Assembly: GCF_030247195.1 (NCBI RefSeq) | Contig: NC_080671.1 | Location: 103,961,845 to 104,025,844 of the forward strand | Direction of reading: 5' to 3' | Length of the DNA stretch: 64,000 nucleotides | Source of the DNA: Topomyia yanbarensis | Taxonomy: Eukaryota; Arthropoda; Insecta; Diptera; Culicidae | In this document: positions 1 to 11,239 of the stretch, in pieces | Numbering within the stretch: the stretch's first letter is position 1 | How the letters are laid out: the number at the start of each line of letters is the position of its first letter | Notes under the pieces: model-generated | Seen by the model: the letters and a program-made list of their open reading frames with translations, nothing else | Told to the model about the DNA's origin: nothing | The model's database searches: none | Made by a program: the position numbers and the translations under genes

Positions 1-1650
1 TAATCCATAAAAAAGGGGGTTTGATCCATAGATTATGTAAAATTGATCCATAAAATGGTCGCAAAAGAGCACTAAAATAGTATTAAAAGAGCAATTAAAA
101 TCAACCAATGCCCCATAAAAATATTGAAAATGTTCCATAAAATGATACATTTTGCGCCATAAATTAACTGACATTGATCCATAGAATGTTAACAATGTAC
201 ATTAAAACATGTCGATATGTTCCATAATATCGACAAAAATGTTCCACGGTATTACAAAATGGAGCAATAAAATGTTAGAAAAAGTTCCATAAATTTGATG
301 AAAATGTTTGCTAAATAATTTTTCTTGGTCCATAGAAGATGTAAAAATGAACATTAGAAATGATTCATATATCGAACATTAAATTATGGTTCATGGATAT
401 TTACAAAACGATCCATAAGAAAAGAAAATGTTAAAATCCATTAATATGTGCTTATGCACTATAAAAAATAAATTTAATGAATTCATGCGAAATTTTTGCT
501 ATTCGAACTAATAATAAAGTTTATTACATTTGGTTGAAATTCCAAACTACAACAAACAATGCATACATTATAGTTAAACTTCAGCTTCCGTATCCCACTA
601 GTCAGGTAACTGACCTTAGCTAACCTGAAATCATTATGGCAAATCTTTAAACGGCAGGGTATCTATGATATTAGCGCGCTGAGAGTTATTAGACCACTGA
701 CACAGGCTGAGTCGCAAATACCAACTATCTGAAGCGAAAACGGACACTTTATACACGAACACAGACTAATGTGGCTACGTCACATCGCTTTCTAGTGCAC
801 TGTCCGACTTCGCTGCCGCTCAGTCGGCTTTTAACTAGCTATAGCCCCTATGTTTAAGTAAACCGGGCAAACGAGAGGACCACAGGTTCGCTTGCAATAC
901 CAGCTACGGGTTAATCAATGCCTCGTCCAACGGATCCTTGGCCTCGGATATGCGGCCAAGCCGCATCACACTAGTTCCCAGTATAAGCTCATTTGTTAAA
1001 ACACTGTCACTGTTATGAGTATTATTAAGCACAACTTATTTTTTTCATTTTACCATAAAATTTCGCATGAATTCATTAAATTTGATTTTTCTAGTGCATA
1101 AGCACATATTAATGGATTTTTACATTTTCTTTTTTTATGGATAGTTTTGTAAATATCCATGAACCATAATTTACCGTTCGATGTATGAATCATTTCTAAT
1201 GTTCATTTTTACAACTTCTATGGACCAAGATAAATTATTTAGCAAACATTTTCATCAAATTTATGGAACTTTTTCTAACATTTTATTGCTCCATTTTGTA
1301 ATACCGTGGAACATTTTTGTCGATATTATGGAACATATCGACATGTTTTAATGTACATTGTTAATATTCTATGGATCAATGTCAGTTAATTTATGGCGCA
1401 AAATGTATCATTTTATGGAACATTTCCAATATTTTTATGGGGCATTGGTTGATTTTAATTGCTCTTTTAATACTATTTTAGTGCTCTTTTGCGACCATTT
1501 TATAGATCAATTTTAAATAATCTATGGATCAAATCACCCTTTTTTATGGATTATTCACACTGTTTTATGGATTTTCAGTTTTGTTTTATGGAACATGGAC
1601 AACTTTTTTATGGATCGTTTCACAATTCTTTATGGATTATTTTAAATATT
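1..1650. mobile_element. Foldback element, ~500-bp arms, truncated by window start
   Basis: Bases 1-500 are the near-complete reverse complement of about 1054-1553. Both arms are built from degenerate short units around TCCATAAAA (TTTTATGGA on the other arm). The same units continue to about 1650 on the right, so the left end lies outside the window. The 500-1053 spacer is more GC-rich and has no recognisable gene. No target duplication can be judged. 1650-1901 shows only AT-rich unique-looking DNA. Confidence 0.75.
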
Positions 1651-1901
1651 TTATATGCAAAAGTATATTTTCCCAATTCTTATTACTAATACACATAATA
1701 ATCACAGTAAACACAATCTTCTTATATTGTTTGCAAATATTTCGAAGAGTCACTAAACTGAAAGGCACAATTACCACGAGAAAAGGTTCGAATCATTGAA
1801 GACAGTTGTTCATGGAATCCAAAAGATGTCTGATGGAACCTCGACAATAATAATGATGTATCTCGTGTTCTCCTCGCTACTCGGAAATCTAAGCCGGGCA
1901 G

Positions 1902-3664
1902 CTATTCAGGCGCATCACATTCTCCGTTTAAAATTTTCACCAAGGTAGTAGCTTGCTGGATACTATGACGCCATTCTAATGTCTCAAAATTGAGCAGCTG
2001 GCAACGGTCACGATTCGGTGGTAAATTTTGCGGGTCACGCCAAGAGAAGTTCCTAAGAGCTAAGCGTACGAACATTTTCAGTACTCTCTCCAATTTTAAA
2101 CACCAAGTTAGGTGATGCGGATGCCAAACCGGCAAGACGAACTGGAGGATTGGTCTGACCAATGCGCAGTATTGGGAATTTAGACAGTACGGATGCGTAA
2201 AATCCCGTGAAATCTTCGAAATGAGTCCCAACTGGCGATTAGCTTTCACAATTATGTTGGTCATATGAGAGTTGAAGGACAGCTTATGGTCAAGAATTAC
2301 ACCCAAATCATAGTCTGCATTGACCCTCTGTATCGCAACCCCATCGATACTGTAATCGAAGATTAACAGATCGTTCTTCCTGTGGAACGTTATCACGAAG
2401 CATTTGGCAATATTTACAGTAAGCTAATTCATTCCACATCACTTCACAAATCGATCAAATAGTACTTGCAGTTGGTGGCAGTCCTAGGCTGACTAGATGA
2501 CTAAGTACAGCTTAAGGTAGTCGGCAAATATGAGCTTGTACCCGGAATCTAACACTACTGTTATATCATTAAAAAACAGTGAAAAAAGCAGTGGGCCCAG
2601 ATTGCTGCCCTGCGGTACACCTGATCTATTGGTAAACGGTAAAGGCATTCTGTGCGTAAGGTAGGAGCGTAGCCGCAACGTAAGCTTGTCGGGCGCTCCA
2701 AAATTGTACAACTTCTTGAGAAAAATGTCATGGGCAATTCGGCCAAAAATAGATTTCAAATCTGTGTATATAGTGTCCACTTGTGTTTTCTCCTCTATGA
2801 ACACCAGGAACATGTAGGGTTGTTTCCAAACGTCGGGGAACTTAGCCTGGTCAAATTATTGGTTCAAAATGCGAGACAAAGGTTCAGCCAAAGCGACGGC
2901 ACAGCGACAGTAGACAGCAGCTGGAATCCCATCCGGTCCAGGGGAGAAAGAGCTTTTTAACTTTTTTGCACCTGCTATTAACATGTCGGGTGAAATCGAA
3001 AAGGTGCTTAAGACAGCGATATCTTTCGGAACAGTTACTAGTAGAATTTTTCCGTTTGGAATTTACAAAGTTCCAAAATCCTTTAGGATTACTTCGTAAA
3101 CCTACTTGAACTCATTATACTTACGATCTATACAGAACAGCGTTGAGATTCCGGTATGCTTCACTGGCAATGTCAATGTCGTTGTTCGTGGCAGGCGATC
3201 GTTTGCAACGAAGTTTGCTTTGGCATGCATTTCGTTTTCTGCGACGGACTCGCAGCGCCGATGTACTCCATGCCGAGGAAACACTCCCGTTTACTGGGAG
3301 ATTATTCTGTAACCAGTCCTGAATTACTCGGCAGAAGTTTATGGTCATTGCATCTGCATCGTTGTTACCTAGATGCGTTGACCAGTCCAGATGGAGCAAA
3401 TAGTCATACACCTCGGAAAATTCAATCTTACGATAATTCAGCAGTTGGCTAGCTGGAACAACTACCGACATAACCGGGCAACCAGGCGATTGCATCATGA
3501 TAACTAGCTGTGGGTGGTGCGTGTCGACGTGCAGAAGGGGGATACTGACTTCTCGACCGAAATACAAAATATTCCTTCGAGCAGAAAACTAGGTTAACGA
3601 ACCGTCCGATTTGATTGGTATGCGTAAAGCGGCAGTATAGATCTGTAGCAGCTTGGAATCTCAC
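1902..3664 (-). pseudogene. Decayed Jockey-like non-LTR retrotransposon ORF2 (EN end, linker, RT)
   Basis: Read on the minus strand, three broken frames line up in order. At 3664-3450 there is an endonuclease C-terminus (NLVFCSKEY, then a frameshift into LLHVDTHHPQLVI). At 3480-3121 there is the EN-RT linker typical of Jockey-type ORF2 (NYRKIEFSEVYDYL, the WSTSALR...RKRNACQ region, SEAYRNLNAVLYRS). At 2813-2493 there is the RT core (TDLKSIFGR, GVPQGSNLGPLLFSLFFNDI). At 2396-1902 there is the thumb region (DLGVILDHKLSFNSH). The catalytic (Y/F)ADD box reads FADY, so the second Asp is lost, and several frameshifts and stops separate the blocks. It is a dead LINE remnant. Clade assignment to Jockey rests on motif recollection and the absence of an RNase H domain in what remains. 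Confidence 0.85.
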
Positions 3665-3696
3665 ATTGCACCGTATCCCATGTGATCAAGTTGTTT

Positions 3697-4694
3697 AAAG
3701 GGCATCAGAGCGGTAGAAAACGAGGCATTGCATGACTATTAAACCAGTTAAAACGTCAATTCCACATTTCGATTCAAGTTTCAATTTATTTTTAACTACA
3801 GCAAACAAAAATTTGGCACACTACGTATACAAAATTTGGAAGGTACCCAACCTTAGTCAACCAACTAGAAAACTTTGATTGGCAAGCGATTTGCGAATGT
3901 GGAAACATATTTATTTCTATGTCATATTTGAGTCAATGAACAAATTCACATGCAAATGCCCAAAAGTAACTTCTTGAGGTCTTACGAAGACTCGACACTA
4001 ATCGGTCGGATTTGGCAAGTTTCATTTTGCATGGTCAGTCTTAGACTGACACAATACCAATAATGTTGCTCTGTAATGCATCCGCCTTATCTAGAATAAA
4101 TAAACTATCTTGTAGACAAATGTCATGAAATCCAAATAAAAAAGTTGAAAATGGCATTTTTAAAGTATTTACACACATACACGCTGACTTTCCCCTAGAT
4201 TTGAATAAATGAGTCACGGCAATGTGCATATGTTTGAGGGTATTTGAAGAACATCGGACATTTGGTAGCGTAACCCAACCCCGACATTTCTTCTTCCTGA
4301 TGGAAGCACTCTTAATCCTCAAACAACGTCTACCAACTATAAAGGTCAGATTACTGGGAATACTATAGCGTAGTTAATAAGTCCATGACGATATTTGGAC
4401 ATCGGCAACGACACCAGGTTGTGGAAATCAATTCGTGTTTGTTCTCAGTATAATTATAAGTAAATCCCACTTTATTTTTAAAGTAATGTCAACACGGTTC
4501 ACAGATTTGGTTTAAATTTGGAAAAGAGCCTCAGGGTGGTATGGAGTGGAAACTGTACCGAAAAGCTGGGATTTTTTTTTTGATCATCGTACTACTACAG
4601 CTGCTTATAGATTTTCAATTGTAGGGGCCCCCTAGCTCAAGAGTGCCCAGGGGCCCCGTGTAGTCTTAAGACGGCTCTGCATATGACCCTTTCC
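3697..4694. mobile_element. hAT-like non-autonomous element, related to 42811-43674
   Basis: Left end CAGAGCGGT (3706) faces right end ACGGCTCTG (to 4679), and the pairing extends outward through AAAGGG / CCCTTT. Internal blocks 3735-3870 and 4525-4670 match 43045-43170 and 43560-43680 in the same order and orientation, including the tract around GTGCCCAGGGGCCCC. No coding sequence survives. Superfamily is inferred from the CAG-type ends; no clean 8-bp duplication is visible here. Confidence 0.55.
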
Positions 4695-4906
4695 ACGCTT
4701 TACTAAACTTTCTTCCTTCAACTCTTTGCTCTCCCTTGAGTACTATAGCTCTTAAAAAATATACTTCGCCGTCCAGTCCCTTGTTAATTAAATGCCGTTA
4801 CAATATTTTACAAATTGACTCAATAGGTTGTTAACAAAAAATGAGAAAAAATAATGAAAAGACATTAAGTTTTGGATTTAATGGAAACTAGCAGTGTTAT
4901 TTACAG

Positions 4907-5109
4907 GATCCACATTAGGCTACGGATTCTACACCTGGGCCGATACCTTTTTCGTTTCGGTAACTCATCACAGTATAGGAATAAACCCTCTCACATCAAA
5001 GAGTTTCCGTAGTTCTATTAGTGATGGCCTCGAGAATACAGTCATTGTGCTTAAAAATATGGGAGATAATCAATATAGAACCAGCAATATTCGTATATTC
5101 GTTGAATAA
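4907..5109 (+). CDS. Possible 3'-terminal exon of an unrecognised gene
   Basis: An open frame of about 67 codons follows a plausible splice acceptor (TTATTTACAG at 4897-4906) and ends at TAA 5107-5109. It runs straight into AATAAA (from 5108), a poly(A) signal overlapping the stop. There is no ATG at the front, so it is either a terminal exon or a fragment. The peptide (begins STLGYGFYTWADTFF, ends RTSNIRIFVE) is balanced in composition and reads like a folded beta-rich segment rather than low-complexity noise, but I do not recognise the family. No upstream exon with a matching donor was identified in 4695-4906 or inside the adjacent repeats. It could equally be an isolated relic. Confidence 0.35.
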
Positions 5110-5207
5110 TAAAATGCTCCATTCTTTCTTTCGTGAGCTGTTCTTCTAGGTTATATATTTTCTTCTTAGACAATTACACCTTGCATGCATGAAGAATTAA
5201 TCTAAGT

Positions 5208-5645
5208 TATTCCTTACATGCCCAACTTTTTTCTATCGTTCATGGTTCAAGAAACACGAAAAACATGCTTTGAAAGATGCTCCTTTCGCAGTACTGGAAG
5301 CTGCTCAGTATTTACCTTCCGGTGCTCAACGCAATTCTCCTAGAAAATTTTCAATACTCTATATGCTAGGAAAAGATCGTCGAAGATACGCTTTATCAGT
5401 TATTAATAATAATGGAAAATAATGAAGATATATCAAAATTTCATTTATCAATGCCAACTGTAAATATCTCTGGTGGTACTGCTCCAGCAGAGTTATATCA
5501 GGTTAATAGCAATAACTTCAGTTTTAAGTTCTAATAGTCCCAGTTACTGGTCTTTTTTGTTTTTGTGGGTAAATTCTGCCTAAACCAAAGGTTTTAGCAG
5601 TTTAAAAACGTTGTTGTTTACAAACAACATGGGCATCAATGGGTT
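5208..5645. mobile_element. piggyBac-like MITE relic (copy 1)
   Basis: About 440 bp aligns along its length with 8218-8740 and 43932-44447. Shared landmarks are AAGAAACACGAAAAAC near the left, AATTCTCCTAG in the middle, CTCTGG.GG.ACTGCTC, and AACAACATGGGCAT near the right end (followed by GAATGGGTTAA in the intact copy, here CAATGGGTTGA). The TTAA flanks are decayed in this copy. No open reading frame is shared among the three copies. Confidence 0.65.
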
Positions 5646-5913
5646 GATGTGCTTTATTCATGCCTTAATACAAAATAGACTGATTTTAAAAAAGAGAATT
5701 TAGCCTATTTTAGAGATGTGCAATTTGTTCATTCGTTCTGCATCTTTTATTTGAGTGAAGATTTCTTGAGGCATATACAATAGAATAAAATGTTAATCGA
5801 GTTTTATCAGCTTCCAGAGCAATTAAAAAAATTTCAAACATTTGCGTTCTTATCACCCGAGGCTGTCACCACCAAAAAGTTATTTCCTTCAAGGATACTT
5901 CAATATGATATTT

Positions 5914-6082
5914 TATGCCTAAAATCAATTATGCCAATCGTACATTATGCATAACGTCCATTATGCCTAGCGTATATTATGCCTAACGTCCATTATGCCA
6001 AACGTATTTACGCCTATCGTCCATTGTGCCTATTGTACGTAAGCCAAACGTCCGTATGCCTAACGTATTTATGCCTAATGGA
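5914..6082. repeat. Minisatellite, ~19-bp unit ATTATGCCTAACGTCC
   Basis: About nine degenerate copies of a unit close to TTATGCCTAACGTCCA follow one another without interruption. Units alternate between ..ACGTCCATT and ..ACGTATTT forms, suggesting a two-unit higher-order period. Confidence 0.8.
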
Positions 6083-6229
6083 GTACACCCATGGTCACGT
6101 TATTCCGAGTAAAAAAAACCGATTTAATCCACCTATCAGTGAGATGAGACATTTCTTACCCATATCACTGTTGTATTATTCATTAGCTTGCCGATCACAT
6201 GCTAAATTTACAAGCAACTAGATGTGAGA

Positions 6230-6582
6230 TGTGCACGAATAACGCTTCGAATAAACTGAATAAATTAAAGAAAAATGATTCATAAAAAGTTTTTCATAAA
6301 ATGGATAGAATGATTAACATAAATCAAATTAATAAAATAAATAAATCAAATTAGCTCAAATTAAAATTAGACGATATTAAAACGTAATGAAATTAAGAGA
6401 GTAATCTAAATTGTTTCAGGATAATAAGCTATCATACAATAACATAAAGGACTGGCTAAACCGAATTGATAAAATTAAGAAACTGAATAAAGTATGTGAA
6501 CTGGGAAAAACTAATCATTTAATAAAATGACTGAAATAAATAATATGAATAAAACCATAAAAAATTGGAATAATAAAGTAAA
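6230..6582. repeat. A-rich degenerate simple sequence (AATAAAATGAAT-like)
   Basis: The + strand is strongly A-rich with recurrent AATAAAATGAAT/AAATTA units and few C residues. There is no gene. The same composition recurs at 8740-9370 and on a larger scale at 17796-23510. Confidence 0.6.
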
Positions 6583-6584
6583 TA

Positions 6585-7532
6585 GGGTAAGGTGGGGCAA
6601 ATCCGACCTAGTAAATGATTTTGGCTGTAAAATGCTCATTTTACATCGGATCAAGTCGTTTTATATACCAAATTAAAGGTTAGACTTCTGGACTACTTTC
6701 AATGTATAGTATTTTATTCCTATCTTGGGAAAACTTTGAGATACAAGTGTTTTACGAAAACGTTCATTTTTGCTGTTTTCAAAAATAGTGGGGTAAACAC
6801 GACCGCCTATGTTTTTGGTTGATTTAGTATAGATACTACCCAAATTATATGGATTTATCATTGAAAAAAAAATCAATGAATGTTATGTTATTGAATTGTA
6901 GCATGAAGAAAATGGAATTCAATGTCAATCTTGGAATGTCAAAATCACGAGCAGTAGTACGTAAAGATATTCCCATTTTTCTCGGAGCAATTACTAGACG
7001 AATACTATATTCATCACGTTTTTGTATCTTTCGTTTGTAATTATGCACCATTGTGAAAAAATAATGGAAAATAGCAATAAAAATATATTCCAATTTTATA
7101 AATAATCATTTTCTTAGCAAAAAAGTGGTCGGATTTACCCTACTATTTAGAGGTCGGATTTGCCCCACCACCATTTTTCATTACGATGCAATTAAAAAAA
7201 ATGATGAAAAAGTTGGACTAAATTCATCTATACACTTTGTAGGCCTTTAATCAAAGAATTTAAATCCATTTACAGTTTTTATGCTTTCACTTTAACAATG
7301 AGGAATATCCTGTAGTTAATGATACACAAAAATCGAATCAAAAGTTGTAAAAACACACTTATTGATGTTTGAGCATCTCAATGTAGACTGATAAAATGCT
7401 GTCATACCACCATTATAATTATTTTCGATGCTCTACACGACAACATTGATATTGGTTCGCGTAGTGTTTTCGATTTTCGATAACAGAGGGGGGTCGGGTT
7501 TACCCAACGGTCGGATTTGCCCCACCTTACCC
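6585..7532 (-). mobile_element. pogo/Tc1-mariner-like element, TA target duplication
   Basis: Left end GGGTAAGGTGGGGCAAATCC and right end GGATTTGCCCCACCTTACCC are inverted repeats, directly flanked by TA (6583-6584 and 7533-7534). Similar GTCGGATTTGCCCCACC motifs recur internally near 7150. The body keeps a decayed transposase N-terminus on the minus strand (6914-7051). At 948 bp it is a deleted, non-autonomous copy. Confidence 0.75.
6914..7051 (-). pseudogene. Remnant psq-type HTH of a pogo-like transposase
   Basis: The minus-strand frame starting at 7051 begins MVHNYKRK and continues to ARDFDIPRLTLNS over about 46 residues. This matches the layout of the N-terminal psq/CENP-B-type helix-turn-helix of pogo/Tigger transposases (basic start, then an A..F.IPR.TL recognition helix). 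The DDE domain is absent. It sits inside the TA-flanked element 6585-7532, which fits. The family call is from motif recognition only. Confidence 0.6.
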
Positions 7533-7596
7533 TAATATGAATAATATGGATTAAATTAACTCTTTCATACCTGATTATTTTGTCGCATATATGGGG

Positions 7597-8202
7597 AGTT
7601 GCAAAGATTTTATGAACTACTTCTACGAAGTACCTGACAAAATTCTATTTATGTCTCATTTAATTCACAGAAACTGTTCTATATGCATTATGCTATAATT
7701 CTCCCTAAGGCGTCAAAGCATTTTTTCTCCATTAAGGAGGAAATTCGGTAACATAATTATTGCGCATAAAGAGAGCAAAGCCTATAACTAAATTAGTTAG
7801 TTGTGTTTCGACTTCGTCTCATCAGAACTCGACACTAACATAGAGCCGAGCTAAGCTAGCGTAAAGCATGATGTCCTACAAGAAAAGTCCGGTTCTTTGT
7901 ATAGTGTTTATTTTGCGCCAGGCTTGTTATTTGCTCACACAATGTGCCACAAAGTGCGAAATACACCGATGAAAAATAGAGCAGCACAAAAACACAGCGA
8001 TGTGCAGAAAGACCGCACAAAGAGAAACTTGAAAACGAAAAAGAGAAAGATCTGTGCACCAAGAGTCCAAGAGTCACATTGAAGCAGGGGTGCCAACCTT
8101 CCAGATTTATCTGGATTCTTCCAGATTTTTAAGCATCGTCCAGACATACAGATTTAGGTTTATCTGATCCAGATTTCAGAAAATTTGTCTAGATTCATCC
8201 AT
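7597..8202. mobile_element. 606-bp insertion flanked by a perfect 15-bp duplication
   Basis: GTCGCATATATGGGG occurs at 7582-7596 and again, identical, at 8203-8217, and removing the segment between restores the MITE copy around it. The insert has no recognisable protein. It contains a block (7801-7845) related to the 47-bp hairpin arms at 20594-20704, and short CCAGATTTATCTGGA-type repeats at 8095-8190. A long perfect duplication is what target-primed retroposition usually leaves, but no A-tail is visible. Confidence 0.6.
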
Positions 8203-8645
8203 GTCGCATATATGGGGTTCCAAAACCGTTTTTCTTAAAAGTGTTAGAGTAAAGAAACACGAAAAACCTGTTTTGATCAAGATAGATGCTTCTCTAGCAG
8301 TGTTAGAAGCTGCTGAATTTTTACATACTAATCCTTAATACACATCTCCTGCAAAGTTTTCAATAGTTTGGGCAGAAAAGGTAGCCGAAAGCAGTCTAAA
8401 TTAATAAGATTTATCAGTTTTGAAAAATATTTGAAGAAAACGAAGATATATCAAAATATAATTTTTCACCGATAACTGAAAATGTCTCTGGCAGCACTGC
8501 TCTAGTGAAATCCAATCAAAGCAATTACAATAACTTGAGTTCTACGGATCTTTCTTGTAACTATTAGCGCTCAAATAAACGGTGATTGTCACAATTATTA
8601 GTTTTACTTTTTTTAGAAGAAATATTGTCCAAGCCCAAAGTTATA

Positions 8646-8710
8646 CTGCCCATGAACGCATATTTGTCCCGTTTTCTATCTTTATAAGACTGATTTGCGA
8701 GCATGGGCAG
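8646..8710. mobile_element. 65-bp MITE, TA-flanked
   Basis: CTGCCCATGAACGCA at the left pairs with TGCGAGCATGGGCAG at the right, flanked by TA on both sides (8644-8645, 8711-8712). Its ends resemble those of the 250-bp MITE at 35077-35326. Confidence 0.65.
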
Positions 8711-8739
8711 TAAAGCTATTTGAAAATGTTGTTCATAAA

Positions 8740-9370
8740 TAACAGGATAAACAGATAAAATAAAATCAATAAAATGAATGGAATGAATAACATAAACAAA
8801 ATAAAGAATTTTTATCACAATAAAAATGTTTTCTGTCTTTTTATCATTTTTTCATTTTGTTTGCTTTTAAGTAGTATTACAAAAATGAAAAAATCAGCGA
8901 TATTAAAAAGTAATAGAATTAAATGAAGAAATTATATTGTATCTAATTAATGTTCTAGATGAAATGAATAAAGTGAATGACTATTAAAATGAATAAAAGT
9001 GTGAACTGGAAAAATATCAGAAAAAAATATTAGAAAAAAGTGAATAAAATAAATTAAATGAATAATTCGAATAAGATACATAAGATAATAAACTGATCGG
9101 AATGCATACAAAGAATTAAATGAATAAAATAGATAAAATTAGGTCACATAAACAAAATAAATAAAAACAATGCTAAATGAAAAAAATCTTTAAAGTGAAA
9201 TGATCATATATTTATTATTAGTCAAATATTTAAAATGCAAAAAATAAACCAAACGAATATAATACATTAAAGGAATGAGCTGGAAAAAATGAGAATATAT
9301 AATAATATTTTAAGAAAGTTGTTGAAATGAAGTAAATGAATAAAACGAATTTCACGAATTCCAAAACCAT
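8740..9370. repeat. A-rich degenerate simple sequence
   Basis: The + strand consists of loose AATAAAATGAATAA/GAAAAAAT units with very low C content. Nothing coding is supported. Confidence 0.6.
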
Positions 9371-10355
9371 TGTTTCAGAATATTCTGAAATGTTTGTGAG
9401 AATCTCATTGCAAAGAGCACGTTTTCGTTCTTCTTTTCTAGACGGAATTTTTAGGATTATCTGGTGTTTCTACTTTATTGATGGTCCTTAATTAGTCATC
9501 AGAAAATCTAGAAATCAGGAATTTGTTTTGGAATTAAAAGATATCTGTTTGGTTACAGACATCTGAAAAATGATTAGAATTCTCAGGTCCAGTATTTTAA
9601 CGCGTAATTAGAAATAGTAAACTGAGAAAAGGCCACCTGTAAATAGTATTCATTCGCATTGAAATATCTAGAAAAGAGTGTCAAGTATCCAGGCTATGTT
9701 GGCAATTATATTGTCGATGGCATAAAACTCGTACATGCAGTCGATTACAATGCAGTCTTTTTCCACCCATCCTTATTACTTGCGAATTGTTTCGTTCGGA
9801 ACTCTCGTTCTGGAGATATGGGTTAATGAGTCCTATACAAAGCAATACCAGTGCAAAGAAATGGTTCAAACTACCAGAATAAGTACTTAAATTCAACGAA
9901 AAGCCAGTTAGTATTGAAAGTGCCCATGGACTGCTTTGAGACACGAACATTCTTGAAATTACATGTTGTATTTTTTCGCAAATAAATATGCTTTTGGTCA
10001 CATTGATCATAAAAAATGTATATTGGGGTTTTCAGTACAACTCAGTGTCAGTTGTGAGGAATGGTAAATGATGGTTAGAGCTGTGACATTATTTTTGTTT
10101 ATAGTGCGAAATTATGATTCCTTAAATCTTTATTTTCAATAATGCAACTGATAAATTTTCACTACAATTTTGTCATTCAAAAATACAGTTGCTCTTGGTG
10201 ATGCTACGAGTATAATATGAATATGAATTATATTAGAAATCTATTTTCTCACTACTAGGAGGATTACTTGATGTATTCATATACCATCCAACGTTTATCT
10301 CACGAGTGAACGCATTGCTCAATCCAACGGGTAAATACATCAACTCTGGACAATG
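9371..10355. other. Unassigned; one 109-codon minus-strand frame
   Basis: The minus-strand frame at 10010-9681 has an ATG, some hydrophobic stretches and no recognisable domain. No splice or poly(A) context supports it, so I do not call a gene. The rest is AT-rich DNA without obvious repeats. Confidence 0.2.
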
Positions 10356-10500
10356 AGGGTGGATGTAGCGTAGTTGGTAAATCGATTGCCTTGTACGCAG
10401 CGCACCTGGGTTCGAGTCCTGACCCCGCACATAGGGTTAGAAATTTTTCATAAGAGATTTTTCTAAACCGAAGAGGCGAATGACCTTAAGGTTAAAATTT
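10356..10500 (+). mobile_element. tRNA-derived SINE, Feilai-like
   Basis: A Pol III box A-like segment (TAGCGTAGTTGGTAA, 10366-10380) and a box B-like segment (GGTTCGAGTCC, about 10409-10419) are spaced as in a tRNA. They are followed by CCCCGCACATAGGGTTAGAA and a tRNA-unrelated part (ACCGAAGAGGCGAATGACCTTAAGGTTAAAA). This combination matches the Feilai-type SINEs of Aedes as I remember them. It is not a functional tRNA because the acceptor stem does not close. Confidence 0.75.
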
Positions 10501-10769
10501 GCACTTTGAAGTGAATTCACACATTAATTTGTCTTTGAAATGAACTTGCTTATTAATTTCTGAGAAATAGGTAATTGATTATTAAGTAAATTCACAAAAT
10601 GTTTTCGGAATCAAAATCCTTGAATCACGCAGATGTGTTTGCATACCCGGATATTCAAAATCGGTTTAGTTTTGACCCTAAAAAACCAGTAAAGCAATAC
10701 TCTGTATGGAACGGTCTCATTTTTAGTTAGTGGAAATTGGTAAGCGAAGAATGAAAATACAAAATGTTT

Positions 10770-11225
10770 AATATCTCCGCCGCTCGTGAACGGATTTTGA
10801 CAATCTATAGCTTGTTAGAAAGGTATTTTCATAAGCAGTCTATTGCACGCGATATAGTTGCCTTGTTCGAATGTTATTCGCTTCAAACCAGCCCTGTTTC
10901 TACAAAATTACCCATATCTCAGAAAGTAAACAACATATCGAAATACAAAAATAATAGTGTCAAATGGGAGCGGCCTTTCATTTGAAACTAGTTTCATTAA
11001 GATCGGTTCAGCCATTGCTGAGATAATTACATGACATTTTGTACATACATACATACACACATACACACATACACACATACACACATACACACATACAGAC
11101 ATTGTCTCAATTTGTCGAGCTGAGTCGATTGGTATATGAAACTCGGCCCTCCGGGCCTCGGAAAAAGTTTTCAAAGTTTGAGCGAATCCTATACATTTCT
11201 TTTGTAAGAAATGTAAAACCGTTAG
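10770..11225. repeat. Microsatellite-bearing interspersed repeat
   Basis: A conserved non-coding body (the TTAAGATCGGTTCAGCCATT and CGAGCTGAGTCGATTGGTAT blocks) surrounds an internal (CATA/CACATA)n microsatellite at 11043-11098. Related bodies with the same order (GGTCCAGCCATCTCTGAGAA, CACACATACACA, ACTGAGTCGAATGGCATATG) occur at 17600-17790, 24180-24250 and, inverted, 53100-53290. Confidence 0.65.
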
Positions 11226-11239
11226 TAACCAAAATATAA

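Larger units (their letters stand above)
7556..8760. mobile_element. piggyBac-like MITE (copy 2), split by two later insertions
   Basis: TTAA followed by CTCTTTCATAC at 7556 matches the left end of the intact copy at 43928. The element body resumes at 8218 (TTCCAAAACCGTTTTTC) and runs colinear with 43932-44447 to about 8760. One insertion (7597-8202) interrupts it near the left end and a 65-bp MITE (8646-8710) near the right end. It is non-coding. Confidence 0.65.

Noticed and set aside
10360..10432. tRNA gene
   Set aside because: A and B boxes are present but the acceptor stem does not pair and the sequence continues into a SINE body.
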